From contig JAIYAL010000111.1 in NCBI GenBank assembly GCA_027489095.1, positions 1 through 46,752 of the forward strand: 46,752 nt of DNA. The letters are read 5' to 3'. Position numbers and translations under genes: made by a program. Shown piece after piece: positions 7,650 to 16,193 of this stretch. This DNA is from Erythrobacteraceae bacterium (GTDB lineage Bacteria > Pseudomonadota > Alphaproteobacteria > Sphingomonadales > Sphingomonadaceae). The notes beneath the pieces were generated by a model that did not search any database, had not been told where the DNA came from, and saw nothing but the letters and a program-made list of their open reading frames with translations. Within the stretch, counting starts at the first letter, position 1; each line of letters begins with the position of its first letter.

Positions 7650-9077
7650 ATGCAATCACACACTCCGCTGCGGGCGCGCAGGGGCGCGCTTGTCACGCTC
7701 GCCGCCGCGCTGGCGCTCTCGGCCTGCGCTACCACCGGAGGGTCGGCTAAACCGGCCAGCGCCTCGGCCGAGACCAAGGCCGACAAGAAACTCGCCGCTA
7801 CCCCGGCGGGCGATCCGGTCTACGCTTCGACCTACAAGCCCTATCCCGGCGTCGCCACCGCGATCCGCGGCGCGACGGTCTATGACGGCAAGGGCGGCAA
7901 GATCGAAAACGGCGTCGTGTTCATGAGCGGCGGCACAATCACCTCGGTCGGCGGCCCGGACACGCCGATCCCGGCCGACATCGCGGTGATCGACGCCGCC
8001 GGCAAGTTCGTCACCCCCGGCATCATCGATATCCACTCGCACCTCGGCGACTATCCCTCCCCCGGGGTCGAGGCCAATTCGGACGGCAACGAGGCGACCG
8101 ATCCGACCACGCCCGAAGTCTGGGCCGAACATTCCGTCTGGCCGCAGGACCCCGGCTTTTCCCGCGCGCTCGCCAATGGCGGGATCACCGCCCTGCAGAT
8201 CCTCCCCGGCTCGGCCAACCTGATGGGCGGGCGTTCTGTCACGCTCAAGAACGTGCCGGCGCGCACCACGCAGGGGATGAAATTCCCCGGCGCCCCCTAT
8301 TCGATGAAGATGGCCTGCGGTGAGAACCCCAAGCGGGTCTACGGCGGGCGCGGGCGGATGCCGTCGACCCGGATGGGCAACCTTGCGGTCAACCGCCAGA
8401 CCTGGCTCGACGCGATCGAATACGCCAATGACCCGAAGGCCAAGCGCGATCTCGCCAAGGAAACGCTGGCGGGTGTGCTGAAGGGCGAGATCCTGATCCA
8501 GAACCACTGCTACCGCGCCGACGAGATGGCGCTGGTGCTCGATATGGCCAAGGAGATGGGCTACAAGGTCGCCGCCTTCCACCACGCGGTCGAGGCTTAC
8601 AAGATCGGTGACCTGCTCAAGGAAAACGACGTCTGTTCCGCGATCTGGGCCGACTGGTACGGCTTCAAGATGGAAAGCTATGACGGCATCCGGGAAAACG
8701 CAGCCTTCCTCCAGCGCGAGGGTGCCTGCGTGGTGATCCACTCGGACGACGCAAACGATATCCAGCGATTGAACCAGGAAGCGCGCAAGGCGCAGAAGGC
8801 TGGGCTGAGACTGGGGATGAACATTCCCGACGCGACTGTGATCCAGTGGATCACCTACAATGCCGCCAAGGCAATGGGCATCGGCGACAAGACCGGCAGC
8901 CTCGAGACAGGCAAGATGGCTGACGTTGTGCTGTGGAACGGCGATCCGCTGAGCGTCTATTCGCGCCCCGAAAAGGTGTGGATCGATGGCGCGCTGATGT
9001 TCGATGCGATGAACCCCAAGACGCGGCCCGTCAGCGACTTCGAGCTTGGCCAGCCCGGTGAAGGAGATGTGAAATGA
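7650..9077 (+). CDS. Amidohydrolase-superfamily lipoprotein (metal-dependent, catalytic partner)
   Basis: A 475-residue amidohydrolase of the imidazolonepropionase-like group, made as a lipoprotein: the lipobox LSAC places Cys26 at the mature N-terminus. Metal and catalytic ligands are all visible: H129 and H131 in DIHSHLG, H286 in QNHCYRAD, H311/H312 in AFHHAVEAYK, and H364/D366 in IHSDDAND. It hydrolyses C-N bonds in small molecules or peptides, but the substrate cannot be told from sequence. The start was set at the ATG at 7650 because it begins the signal peptide and has GGAAGGGG just upstream; an in-frame GTG at 7623 lies inside the hairpin loop and lacks a binding site. It overlaps the next gene by 4 bases, and the two proteins align along their length. 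Confidence 0.88.
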   Translation: MQSHTPLRARRGALVTLAAALALSACATTGGSAKPASASAETKADKKLAATPAGDPVYASTYKPYPGVATAIRGATVYDGKGGKIENGVVFMSGGTITSVGGPDTPIPADIAVIDAAGKFVTPGIIDIHSHLGDYPSPGVEANSDGNEATDPTTPEVWAEHSVWPQDPGFSRALANGGITALQILPGSANLMGGRSVTLKNVPARTTQGMKFPGAPYSMKMACGENPKRVYGGRGRMPSTRMGNLAVNRQTWLDAIEYANDPKAKRDLAKETLAGVLKGEILIQNHCYRADEMALVLDMAKEMGYKVAAFHHAVEAYKIGDLLKENDVCSAIWADWYGFKMESYDGIRENAAFLQREGACVVIHSDDANDIQRLNQEARKAQKAGLRLGMNIPDATVIQWITYNAAKAMGIGDKTGSLETGKMADVVLWNGDPLSVYSRPEKVWIDGALMFDAMNPKTRPVSDFELGQPGEGDVK

Positions 9078-10393
9078 AGCGGTTTTCGAGCTGCGGCCTG
9101 ACCGCCATCGCCTTTTGCGCTGCGGCCGCCGCACCCGCGCTGGCGCAGGACATCACCATCACCAACGCCAAGCTGGTGATCGGCGACGGCAGCGAGCCGA
9201 TCACGAACGGGACTGTCGTCGTGCAGGGCGGCAAGATCGTTTATGCCGGGCCGGAGCAGGCGGCGGCCAATGGCAGCGCCCGGATCGACGCGAAGGGCGC
9301 GTGGGTCACTCCCGGCCTGTTCGCCACCGTCACCTCGCTCGGTCTTGCCGATGTCTCGGCGGTCGACGAAACGAACGACATCTCTGCGCGCGGCACGCCG
9401 TTCAGCGCGGCGCTCGATGCTGGAGCCGCGGTCAATCCGACCTCGCAAGGCATCCTCGTGGACAAGGCGGCCGGGATCACCCGCGCGGCCACGACCATGC
9501 GGCCCGCAGGCTCGATTTTCGCAGGCCAAGGCGCGATCATCGATCTCGATGGTGATGCCCGGCCGATCGTGCAGGCGCGCGCTTTCCAGATGATCAGCCT
9601 CGGCGAAGGCGGGGCCAACCGCGCGGGCGGCAGCCGCGCTGCGGCCCACACGCTGCTGCGCGCGGCGCTGCGCGAGGCGCAGGCGTTGGTAGGTAAGCCG
9701 GGGATCCCCGAAACGACCGAGATCGGCAAGGACGATGACGTGCTCCTCAATCGCTTCGATGCCGAGGCACTGGTGCCCGTGGTGACAGGCAAGCAGAAGC
9801 TCTACGTCGATGTCGAGCGGATGGCTGATATCCGCGCGGTGCTCGCCCTGAAGCAGGAGTTCCCCAAGCTCGATCTGGTGCTGGTCGGTGCGACCGAAGG
9901 CTGGTTGGTGGCGGGCGAGATCGCCGCGGCGGGCGTTCCGGTGATCGCCAATGGTCTCATCGATCTGCCCGAAACCTTCGAGCAATTGGGCGCCACCCAG
10001 TCCAATATCGGGCGCCTCGCCAAGGCAGGCGTCAAGGTCGCGATCAACGCCGCGTCGCTCAACGATCCGCGCCGCCTGTCGCAGGTTGCGGGCAACCTCG
10101 TCGCGCTGACGAAGCTGCCGGGTGCGAGCGGGCTGGAATGGAGCAAGGCCTTCGCCGCGATCAGCTCCGTCCCGGCCGAGATCAGCGGCATGGGCGGCAA
10201 GGCGGGCGTGCTCAAGGCCGGCGCCTTTGGCGATGTGGTGATCTGGGACGGCGATCCGCTCGAACTCGGCACGATCCCTCGCCAAGTCTATATCGGTGGG
10301 GTTGAGCAGGACCTCACCAACCACCAGACCCGGCTGCGCGACCGCTACAAGAGCCTCGACGAAAGCAACCGCCCCAAGGCCTACGACTGGTAG
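9074..10393 (+). CDS. Degenerate amidohydrolase paralogue (probable non-catalytic partner)
   Basis: A 439-residue exported protein (signal peptide to about residue 25, ALAQ) with the amidohydrolase fold ends 'NAKLVIGDGSEPI' and 'DVVIWDGDPLE'. It aligns with the preceding gene, but every metal or catalytic residue is replaced. DIHSHLG becomes ATVTSLG (residues 84-90), the lone His of QNHCY becomes Asp, the HH of AFHHA becomes VG, and IHSDD becomes INAAS. It starts within the upstream stop codon (ATGA), so translation is coupled and roughly equal amounts are likely. The reading frame is intact and well conserved in hydrophobic core pattern, so it is not a pseudogene by appearance. The likely role is a structural or regulatory partner of the active enzyme; that is inference. 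Confidence 0.82.
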   Translation: MKRFSSCGLTAIAFCAAAAAPALAQDITITNAKLVIGDGSEPITNGTVVVQGGKIVYAGPEQAAANGSARIDAKGAWVTPGLFATVTSLGLADVSAVDETNDISARGTPFSAALDAGAAVNPTSQGILVDKAAGITRAATTMRPAGSIFAGQGAIIDLDGDARPIVQARAFQMISLGEGGANRAGGSRAAAHTLLRAALREAQALVGKPGIPETTEIGKDDDVLLNRFDAEALVPVVTGKQKLYVDVERMADIRAVLALKQEFPKLDLVLVGATEGWLVAGEIAAAGVPVIANGLIDLPETFEQLGATQSNIGRLAKAGVKVAINAASLNDPRRLSQVAGNLVALTKLPGASGLEWSKAFAAISSVPAEISGMGGKAGVLKAGAFGDVVIWDGDPLELGTIPRQVYIGGVEQDLTNHQTRLRDRYKSLDESNRPKAYDW

Positions 10394-10451
10394 GCAACGC
10401 TGCGCGAAGTGTTATATCTCCCGGACAACAGGATTGTCCGGGAGAGACAGC

Positions 10452-11129
10452 ATGGACGCAAGCCTCGTCAAACTGATCGCGGCGAATGTCGCCTTTGTCG
10501 GCTCGCATTTCGCGATGTCGCATCCCTTGCGCGCCCCGATGGTGCGGGCGTTGGGGGCCGGGGGCTTCCAGATTTCCTACACGGTGGTCAGTTTCGCCGC
10601 ACTCGCGTGGGTCTATCTGTCCTTTAGCGCCGCACCAGGAGCCGACCTGCCGGGTTCGGGCGACATTGGCTGGATCGCCGCGAGCCTCATCACGCTGCCG
10701 GCGATGATCCTGCTGGCAGGTTCCTTCATCGGCAATCCGGCGCTGCCGACCCCGCTTGCCGAAGCGCAGGCCCGGGCGGAGCCGCGCGGCGTGTTCCGTG
10801 TCACCCGCCACCCGATGATGTGGGCGATCGGCCTGTGGGCGCTCTCGCACCTCGTGCTTTTCTGGAGCACACGGACGATGATCACCGCTGCGGCGATGGG
10901 CATTCTCGCGCTGGTCGGCGCGCGGTTGCAGGACAAGAAGAAAGAGGCGCTGATGGGCGATGCCTGGGCGCAATGGGAGAGCCGCACCTCCTATTGGCCG
11001 CGCTGGGGCCAGCTCCTGTCGGTCGGCCCTGTGCCGCTGCTGGCGGGCACCGGCCTGTGGCTGGCGGGAAGCTGGCTCCACCTGTGGCAGGCCGGCATTC
11101 CGGCGGGCGTGTGGAAGTGGCTGGCCTAG
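10452..11129 (+). CDS. NnrU family membrane protein
   Basis: A 225-residue integral membrane protein with about six hydrophobic segments and the NnrU signature 'FRVTRHPMMWAIGLWALSHL', which resembles isoprenylcysteine carboxyl methyltransferase folds. NnrU was first noted near nitric oxide/nitrite reductase genes and is related to isomerases of carotenoid or heme-like substrates such as Z-ISO, but no denitrification gene is present here. The ATG at 10452 follows GGGAGAGA by a short spacer and begins the first hydrophobic segment; upstream in-frame sequence overlaps the previous gene and is arginine-rich noise. It follows the amidohydrolase pair by 58 bases and converges on the crotonase gene. 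Confidence 0.85.
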   Translation: MDASLVKLIAANVAFVGSHFAMSHPLRAPMVRALGAGGFQISYTVVSFAALAWVYLSFSAAPGADLPGSGDIGWIAASLITLPAMILLAGSFIGNPALPTPLAEAQARAEPRGVFRVTRHPMMWAIGLWALSHLVLFWSTRTMITAAAMGILALVGARLQDKKKEALMGDAWAQWESRTSYWPRWGQLLSVGPVPLLAGTGLWLAGSWLHLWQAGIPAGVWKWLA

Positions 11130-11141
11130 GCTCCTCCGCGC

Positions 11142-11939
11142 CTACTCGCCCTTGAACACCGCTGCGCGCTTTTCGATCAGCGCGGCGACGCCTTCAGCAT
11201 GGTCGGCGGTGGTATGCATCATCGCCTGCGTGTTCGCCGCGAGTTCCAGTGCGGTGTCGTAGCTCGTCTGCTGGCCCTGCCGGAGCAGGTTCTTCGTGTG
11301 GCGCAGCGAGTGCGGGGGGAGCAGCGCGATCTTGTTCGCGAGCGCGCGTGCCTCGTCCATCAGCGCCTCGGGAGCGACAACGCGGCTGACGAGGCCCCAG
11401 TCCTTCGCCGTCGCGGCGTCGATCACGTCGCCGGTGTAGAACAGCTCGGCCGCGCGGCTCATGCCGATCACGCGGGGAAGGATCCAGGTGCCGCCATCGC
11501 CGGGGATGATCCCGAGCTTGAGGAAGGTCACGCCGAACTTGGCGCTCTCGGACGCGATGCGGATGTCCGCAAGGCAGGCGACATCGCAGCCCAGCCCGAT
11601 CGCCGGGCCGTTCACGGCGGCGATCACTGGCACGCGCAGGCCATACAATGCGCGCAGCATCAGGTGGATATTGTCGCGGTACCCGTCCGAGATCGCCGGG
11701 GTGGTGCCGCCGAAGGTGCCGGTCTTGTTCTGCATCGCCTTGACGTCGCCGCCCGCGCTGAAGGCCCGTCCTGCACCGGTGAGGATCACCACCCGGCATT
11801 CCATGTCGCGGTTTATCGCATTGGCAACACGCACGAACTCGTCACCGTCGCCCGGCGCGCCGAGCGGGTTCATACTTTCGGCGCGGTTCAGCGTTAGGAT
11901 CGTAACGGGGCCTTCTTGGGCAATCTGGATCAGGGACAT
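11142..11939 (-). CDS. Enoyl-CoA hydratase/isomerase (crotonase) family protein
   Basis: A 265-residue crotonase-fold protein acting on acyl-CoA thioesters. The oxyanion-hole regions are present: AFSAGGDVKAM (residues 59-69) and PAIGLGCDVA (112-121). Typical hydratases use two glutamates; here the first position is Asp119 and the second, in the family PEI segment, reads V-T-F-L-K-L-G with Phe139 in place of Glu. Simple hydratase activity is therefore doubtful, and isomerase or other crotonase chemistry is more likely. It stands alone, convergent with nnrU and divergent from mlaA across 143 bases that must hold both promoters. The family is firm and the reaction unknown. Confidence 0.88.
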   Translation of the reverse strand: MSLIQIAQEGPVTILTLNRAESMNPLGAPGDGDEFVRVANAINRDMECRVVILTGAGRAFSAGGDVKAMQNKTGTFGGTTPAISDGYRDNIHLMLRALYGLRVPVIAAVNGPAIGLGCDVACLADIRIASESAKFGVTFLKLGIIPGDGGTWILPRVIGMSRAAELFYTGDVIDAATAKDWGLVSRVVAPEALMDEARALANKIALLPPHSLRHTKNLLRQGQQTSYDTALELAANTQAMMHTTADHAEGVAALIEKRAAVFKGE

Positions 11940-12082
11940 GGGGGGGTCTAGCGCCTTATCGTGTCGGGAATTCAGCTTGCCTAAAGGTCACGTGCGTAAA
12001 GGGCAAGAATAGCGCAGACGCCTGCGTGACACAGGGCGAGGGAGCCGGAGATGGCCAGTGCAAGGTCAGAGAAGGGAACTTG

Positions 12083-13081
12083 ATGCCGAGCTTCGCGCTA
12101 ATCGCCGCCTCGCCCTCGTTGCTGAGCGCCGCCCTCGCCGCTGCCGCGCCCGAGACGCCGCCGCGGATCGTCTTCGATCCCGCGGCCCTGAGCGTCGCCG
12201 TGGTCCAGCAAGTGGCCGGTCAGCAAGCTCCGGTGCCGGACGCTGCGCCTCCTCTCCCCGATGTTGCCAATGAGGCCGAGGCACCGCTGAACGAAATCGT
12301 GGTCGAGGGCGAATACGGCCCGCCCAAGAGCGATCCGCTCGAGAGCGTCAACGAAGATAGCTACCGGATCACGCAAGCGGTCGATTCGGCGGTGATCGAG
12401 CCGGTCGCCCACGCCTATCGCGACGGCCTGCCCGAGCCGATCCGCGATGGCCTCGGCAATGTCGTGCGCAATCTTGGCGAGCCGAGCAATGCCTTGAACT
12501 TCCTGCTGCAGGGCAAGGTTGGCAAGGCCTTCAAGACCTTGGGGCGCATGGCGATCAACACCACTGTAGGCGTCGGCGGGCTGTTCGATGTGGCGGGCAA
12601 GCGGGCCAAGCTGCCCTATCGCCGCAACGGCTTTGCCAACACGATGGGCTTCTACGGCGTCGGGCCGGGGCCCTATCTCTACCTGCCGGTGACCGGGGCG
12701 ACGACGGTGCGTGATCTGATCGGCAGCACGCTCGATCAGGCGCTGCTGCCCTTCGCGGTGGGCAAGCCCTTCAACAAGCCCGCCTATGCGGCGACCTATT
12801 TCGTGGTGAACGGTCTCGACCAGCGGCTCGCGTTCGACGAGGAGCTCGCCCGGATCGAGGCCTCGGACGATCCCTATCTGATGCGCCGCGAGACGTATCT
12901 CGCCAAGCGCCGCCGCGACATCGCCGCGCTGAAGGGCGAGGTGATTGCGGAGGGCGAGGATGAAGACGGGTTCGCCGCCGGGATATCGCCTGACGCTGCA
13001 CCGGCACCTGCGCAGCAGGCCGACGCTGCGGCCGAGCCTTCGGGCGGAGCGCAAGCCGTCGTCATCACCCGCCCGCGCTGA
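12083..13081 (+). CDS. mlaA: MlaA (VacJ) family outer-membrane lipid-asymmetry protein
   Basis: A 332-residue protein whose central domain (about 90-270) matches MlaA: 'DPLESVNEDSYRITQAVDSA', 'GNVVRNLGEPSNALNFLLQG' and 'NTTVGVGGLFDVA'. MlaA removes misplaced phospholipids from the outer leaflet of the outer membrane and passes them to the Mla pathway. Unlike classical MlaA it has no lipobox cysteine in its N-terminus, which is a hydrophobic Ala-rich segment followed by a Pro/Ala-rich linker. The start at 12083 has AGAAGGGA upstream; an in-frame GTG at 12026 would add KxR charges before the hydrophobic segment. The C-terminal 60 residues are acidic and low complexity. No mlaBCDEF genes are nearby. 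Confidence 0.88.
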   Translation: MPSFALIAASPSLLSAALAAAAPETPPRIVFDPAALSVAVVQQVAGQQAPVPDAAPPLPDVANEAEAPLNEIVVEGEYGPPKSDPLESVNEDSYRITQAVDSAVIEPVAHAYRDGLPEPIRDGLGNVVRNLGEPSNALNFLLQGKVGKAFKTLGRMAINTTVGVGGLFDVAGKRAKLPYRRNGFANTMGFYGVGPGPYLYLPVTGATTVRDLIGSTLDQALLPFAVGKPFNKPAYAATYFVVNGLDQRLAFDEELARIEASDDPYLMRRETYLAKRRRDIAALKGEVIAEGEDEDGFAAGISPDAAPAPAQQADAAAEPSGGAQAVVITRPR

Positions 13082-13102
13082 CCCGCCCGTCTGGGCGCGC
13101 TA

Positions 13103-13666
13103 TCACGAATCCCCGAGGGCTGCGTCTTCCAGAATGGCGAGCTTCTTTTCGAACTCGGTCATCGGGCGATGCGCCCAGATGGCCCGGATAATGGCATCGA
13201 CCGGCTGGTCGAGATGGGTCGTCCAGATCCACACATCACCGAAGAACTCGCGCGCGATGCTGCCGTTGAGACGGTAGATGAACCTGCGGTGCCGGGTCTC
13301 GATAGGATATTTGGCAGGCTTGAACAGGAAGATGGCGAGCTTCGTCATGTCCCGTGAGACATCGTCCGTGCGCATCGTGTTGATCGCGCGCAAGGCGATC
13401 CGTTTCTCGCCATGCGAGCGGACGTAAAGCCCCTTGTTGTCGATGATCACCTGCGGCCGCCGGTCAAACATGCGGACGGCGAGAATCGCGGCGATCCCGC
13501 CGAACATCAGCGTGCCTGCCCCGCCCACCAGCAAGGTGTATGCGCCCTCGCCGCTCAACGCCATGAACAGGCCCGCCGCCCCCATCCCGCCTGACAGGGC
13601 GACCCAGACAAGCAACCGGGGAATCGAAAAGCGCGACACGAAAGGCTCGGCCGCGCTCTCGGTCAT
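13103..13666 (-). CDS. Membrane protein of unknown function with PH-like domain
   Basis: A 187-residue protein with two transmembrane segments (about residues 15-40 and 43-65) and a cytosolic beta-rich region. 'PQVIIDNKGLYVRSHGEKRIALRAI' (read in two halves) resembles the STM3941-like/bacterial PH-like domains that follow a pair of membrane helices. It starts 4 bases after the dxs stop codon, so it is very probably co-transcribed and perhaps translationally coupled with dxs. No catalytic motif is visible. I do not recognise a specific function. Confidence 0.7.
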   Translation of the reverse strand: MTESAAEPFVSRFSIPRLLVWVALSGGMGAAGLFMALSGEGAYTLLVGGAGTLMFGGIAAILAVRMFDRRPQVIIDNKGLYVRSHGEKRIALRAINTMRTDDVSRDMTKLAIFLFKPAKYPIETRHRRFIYRLNGSIAREFFGDVWIWTTHLDQPVDAIIRAIWAHRPMTEFEKKLAILEDAALGDS

Positions 13667-13670
13667 GGCT

Positions 13671-15599
13671 TCAGGCCCGCACTTCCTCGGTCGTGATCCC
13701 CGCGCTGTTGTGCTTCAGTGCCTTCAGCACCGTGTCGACGATCTGCGGCGCGTTGAGCCCGGCTTCGTCGTATTGTTTCATCGGATCTTCGTGATCGATG
13801 AAGATATCGGGCAGGCGCAGCGTGCGCACCTTCAGGCCGTTATCGGTGAGCCCGGTATCGCTGGCGAAGGTGAGCACGTGCGCGCCCAGGCCGCCGATGG
13901 AGCCTTCCTCGACCGTGACGATAACCTCGTGCGTGCGCATCAACCGGGCGATCAGGTCTTCGTCTAGCGGCTTGGCAAAGCGCAGATCGGCAACGGTGGT
14001 GGAAAGCCCCTTGGCCTCCAGCGTGTCGGCGGCCTTCAATGCCTCGGTCAGGCGTGCGCCGAGCGAGAGGATCGCGACCTTGGTGCCTTCTCGCACCACG
14101 CGGCCCTTGCCGATTTCGAGCTTCACCGGAACCTCGGGCAAAGGCACGCCGGTGCCGTTGCCGCGCGGGTAGCGGAAGGCGATCGGCCCGGCGTCGTACT
14201 CGGCGGCGGTGTAGGTCATATGGACCAGCTCCGCCTCGTCGGCGGCGGCCATCACCACCATGTTGGGCAGGGTGGCAAGATAGGTAATGTCGAACGAGCC
14301 GGCATGCGTCGCCCCGTCGGCGCCGACCAACCCGGCGCGGTCGATGGCAAAGCGCACGGGCAGGTTCTGGATGCACACATCGTGCACCACCTGATCGTAG
14401 GCGCGCTGGAGGAAGGTGGAATAGATTGCTGCGAAGGGCCGCATCCCTTCGGCAGCGAGGCCTGCGGCAAAGGTGACCGCGTGCTGTTCGGCAATGCCGA
14501 CATCGAAGGTGCGCGTCGGGTGCGCCTTGGCGAACTTGTCGACCCCGGTGCCCGAAGGCATCGCGGCAGTGATCGCGCAGATTCGCTCGTCGGTTTCGGC
14601 GAGCTTGGCCAGCGTCAGGCCGAACACATCCTGATAGGCGGGCGCACTCGGCGCGCTCTTCGCCTTCTCGCCGGTGACGACGTTGAACTTGGGCACGCCG
14701 TGATACTTGTCGGCGGAGTTTTCAGCCGGGGCGTAGCCCTTGCCCTTCTCGGTCACGACATGGATCAGCACCGGGCCTTCCGATGTGTCGCGCACGTTCT
14801 CCAGCACTGGAAGCAGGTGATCGAGGTTGTGCCCGTCGATCGGGCCGACATAGTAGAAGCCCAACTCTTCGAACAAGGTGCCGCCGGTCACCATGCCGCG
14901 GGTGAATTCCTCGGCTTTGCCGATGGTGTCGTGCAGACGGCGGCTCATCTTCTTGACCGCGCGGCTGGCGAGGCTGCGAATGCCGAGATACTCGGATGAC
15001 GAGACCATCCGCGCGAGATAGGCCGACAGGCCGCCCACCGGCGGGGCGATCGACATGTCGTTATCGTTGAGGATCACGATCAGGCGGTTGCCCGCCGCCG
15101 CGGCATTGTTCATCGCCTCGTAGGCCATGCCCGCGCTCATCGATCCATCGCCGATCACTGCGATGCCGCGACCTGCCTCGCCCTTCAGCTTGTTGGCGAT
15201 GGCAAAGCCCAGCGCCGCCGAGATCGAGGTCGACGAGTGCGCCGCGCCGAAGGGATCGTATTCGCTCTCGGACCGCTTGGTGAAGCCGCTGAGACCGCCG
15301 CCCTGGCGCAGGGTGCGGATGCGGTCACGCCGGCCGGTGAGGATCTTGTGGGGATAGCACTGGTGCCCGACGTACCAAAGCAGCTGTTCCTGCGGGGTGT
15401 TGAAGACGTAGTGGAGCGCGACGGTAAGTTCGACCACGCCGAGGCCTGAACCAAGGTGGCCTCCGCTGACGCTCACAGCGTCGATCATCTCGCTGCGAAG
15501 TTCGTCGGCGAGTTGGCGGAGCTGGTCTGGCTTGAGGCGGCGCAGGTCGTCGGGAGTGTCAACCTGATCGAGCAAAGGCGTGTAAGGCGGTTGTGTCAT
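13671..15599 (-). CDS. dxs: 1-deoxy-D-xylulose-5-phosphate synthase
   Basis: First enzyme of the MEP isoprenoid pathway: it condenses pyruvate and glyceraldehyde-3-phosphate using thiamine diphosphate. At 642 residues it has the family length. The substrate-pocket His is in GGHLGSGLG (47-55), the ThDP/Mg motif starts [16 protein letters not shown] at 150, and the glutamate of the second domain is in [15 protein letters not shown]. The segment '[15 protein letters not shown]' is also typical. It starts at [12 protein letters not shown], 74 bases downstream of the zur-like gene, and is followed after 4 bases by a membrane protein gene. Isoprenoid supply would feed carotenoids and quinones. No other MEP gene is in the window. 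Confidence 0.97.
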   Translation of the reverse strand: MTQPPYTPLLDQVDTPDDLRRLKPDQLRQLADELRSEMIDAVSVSGGHLGSGLGVVELTVALHYVFNTPQEQLLWYVGHQCYPHKILTGRRDRIRTLRQGGGLSGFTKRSESEYDPFGAAHSSTSISAALGFAIANKLKGEAGRGIAVIGDGSMSAGMAYEAMNNAAAAGNRLIVILNDNDMSIAPPVGGLSAYLARMVSSSEYLGIRSLASRAVKKMSRRLHDTIGKAEEFTRGMVTGGTLFEELGFYYVGPIDGHNLDHLLPVLENVRDTSEGPVLIHVVTEKGKGYAPAENSADKYHGVPKFNVVTGEKAKSAPSAPAYQDVFGLTLAKLAETDERICAITAAMPSGTGVDKFAKAHPTRTFDVGIAEQHAVTFAAGLAAEGMRPFAAIYSTFLQRAYDQVVHDVCIQNLPVRFAIDRAGLVGADGATHAGSFDITYLATLPNMVVMAAADEAELVHMTYTAAEYDAGPIAFRYPRGNGTGVPLPEVPVKLEIGKGRVVREGTKVAILSLGARLTEALKAADTLEAKGLSTTVADLRFAKPLDEDLIARLMRTHEVIVTVEEGSIGGLGAHVLTFASDTGLTDNGLKVRTLRLPDIFIDHEDPMKQYDEAGLNAPQIVDTVLKALKHNSAGITTEEVRA

Positions 15600-15673
15600 A
15601 ACCTTCAGCCTTACACCCGGATTTCCGGCGTGTCGATGCAGGGTTGAGGCAGATCAAGGAAGCACCGGCACGC

Positions 15674-16138
15674 TCAGGCGCAGGCTTTGCAAAGGCCCCT
15701 GATCTCGAGCACCGGGCGTGTCGCCTTGAAGTCGCGGGCGGCGGCGATGGCGCGGACGGCGCGGCTTACCTCCTCGTCATCGACATGCGCGGCTTCGCCG
15801 CATTCGTCGCAGACCAGGAAAATGCAGTCATGTGCGCAGCCCGGGTGGGTGTTGGCGAGATAGGCGTTGGCGCTCTCGACCCGCATCGCGAGGTTGTTCG
15901 CCACGAACACGTCGAGGATTCGATACACCGAATTGGGCGCGACCCGCTTGCCGCGCGCGGCGGAAAGGTTGTCAGCGATGTCATAGGCCGAGACCGGGCG
16001 ATCGTGCCGGGCGAGCTCGGCAAATACCGCCTCGCGCATCGAGGTCCATTGCTCGCCTGCTGCGACCAGCGCCCGCGCGGCCTCGTCGACAAGTCCCGGG
16101 CCGGTGTGTTCGTGGTGGCTGTGTGCGTGCTGTCCCAT
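15674..16138 (-). CDS. zur: Fur-family transcriptional repressor, Zur-like
   Basis: A 154-residue metalloregulator with an N-terminal winged helix ('MREAVFAELARHDRPVSAYD' region) and a C-terminal metal-binding dimerisation domain. Cysteines at 101, 105, 110, 113, 150 and 153, including CDEC and CKAC, form a structural zinc site, and the N-terminus is histidine-rich (QHAHSHHEH). This pattern is closer to Zur than to Fur or PerR. The start at 16138 puts MGQHAHSHHEH first; a longer reading to 16204 would overlap the end of msrA and is unlikely. It lies between msrA and dxs on the same strand. No zinc transporter gene is close, so the Zur assignment rests on the protein alone. Confidence 0.85.
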   Translation of the reverse strand: MGQHAHSHHEHTGPGLVDEAARALVAAGEQWTSMREAVFAELARHDRPVSAYDIADNLSAARGKRVAPNSVYRILDVFVANNLAMRVESANAYLANTHPGCAHDCIFLVCDECGEAAHVDDEEVSRAVRAIAAARDFKATRPVLEIRGLCKACA

Positions 16139-16193
16139 TCGCCGTGATATAGTGACGCCCGGGCCGATAGCAAAGCTGGCTTGTGTCAGGCCG

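Noticed and set aside
7656-9134. Long minus-strand open frame opposite the amidohydrolase gene
   Set aside because: It is a high-GC antisense shadow: the plus strand has signal peptide, lipobox and catalytic motifs, and the minus frame is His/Asp/Arg-rich without a domain.
11980-12000. CACGTG core near 11988 as a second parS
   Set aside because: Flanks read GGTCACGTGCGTAA and match the parS consensus only in the central hexamer.
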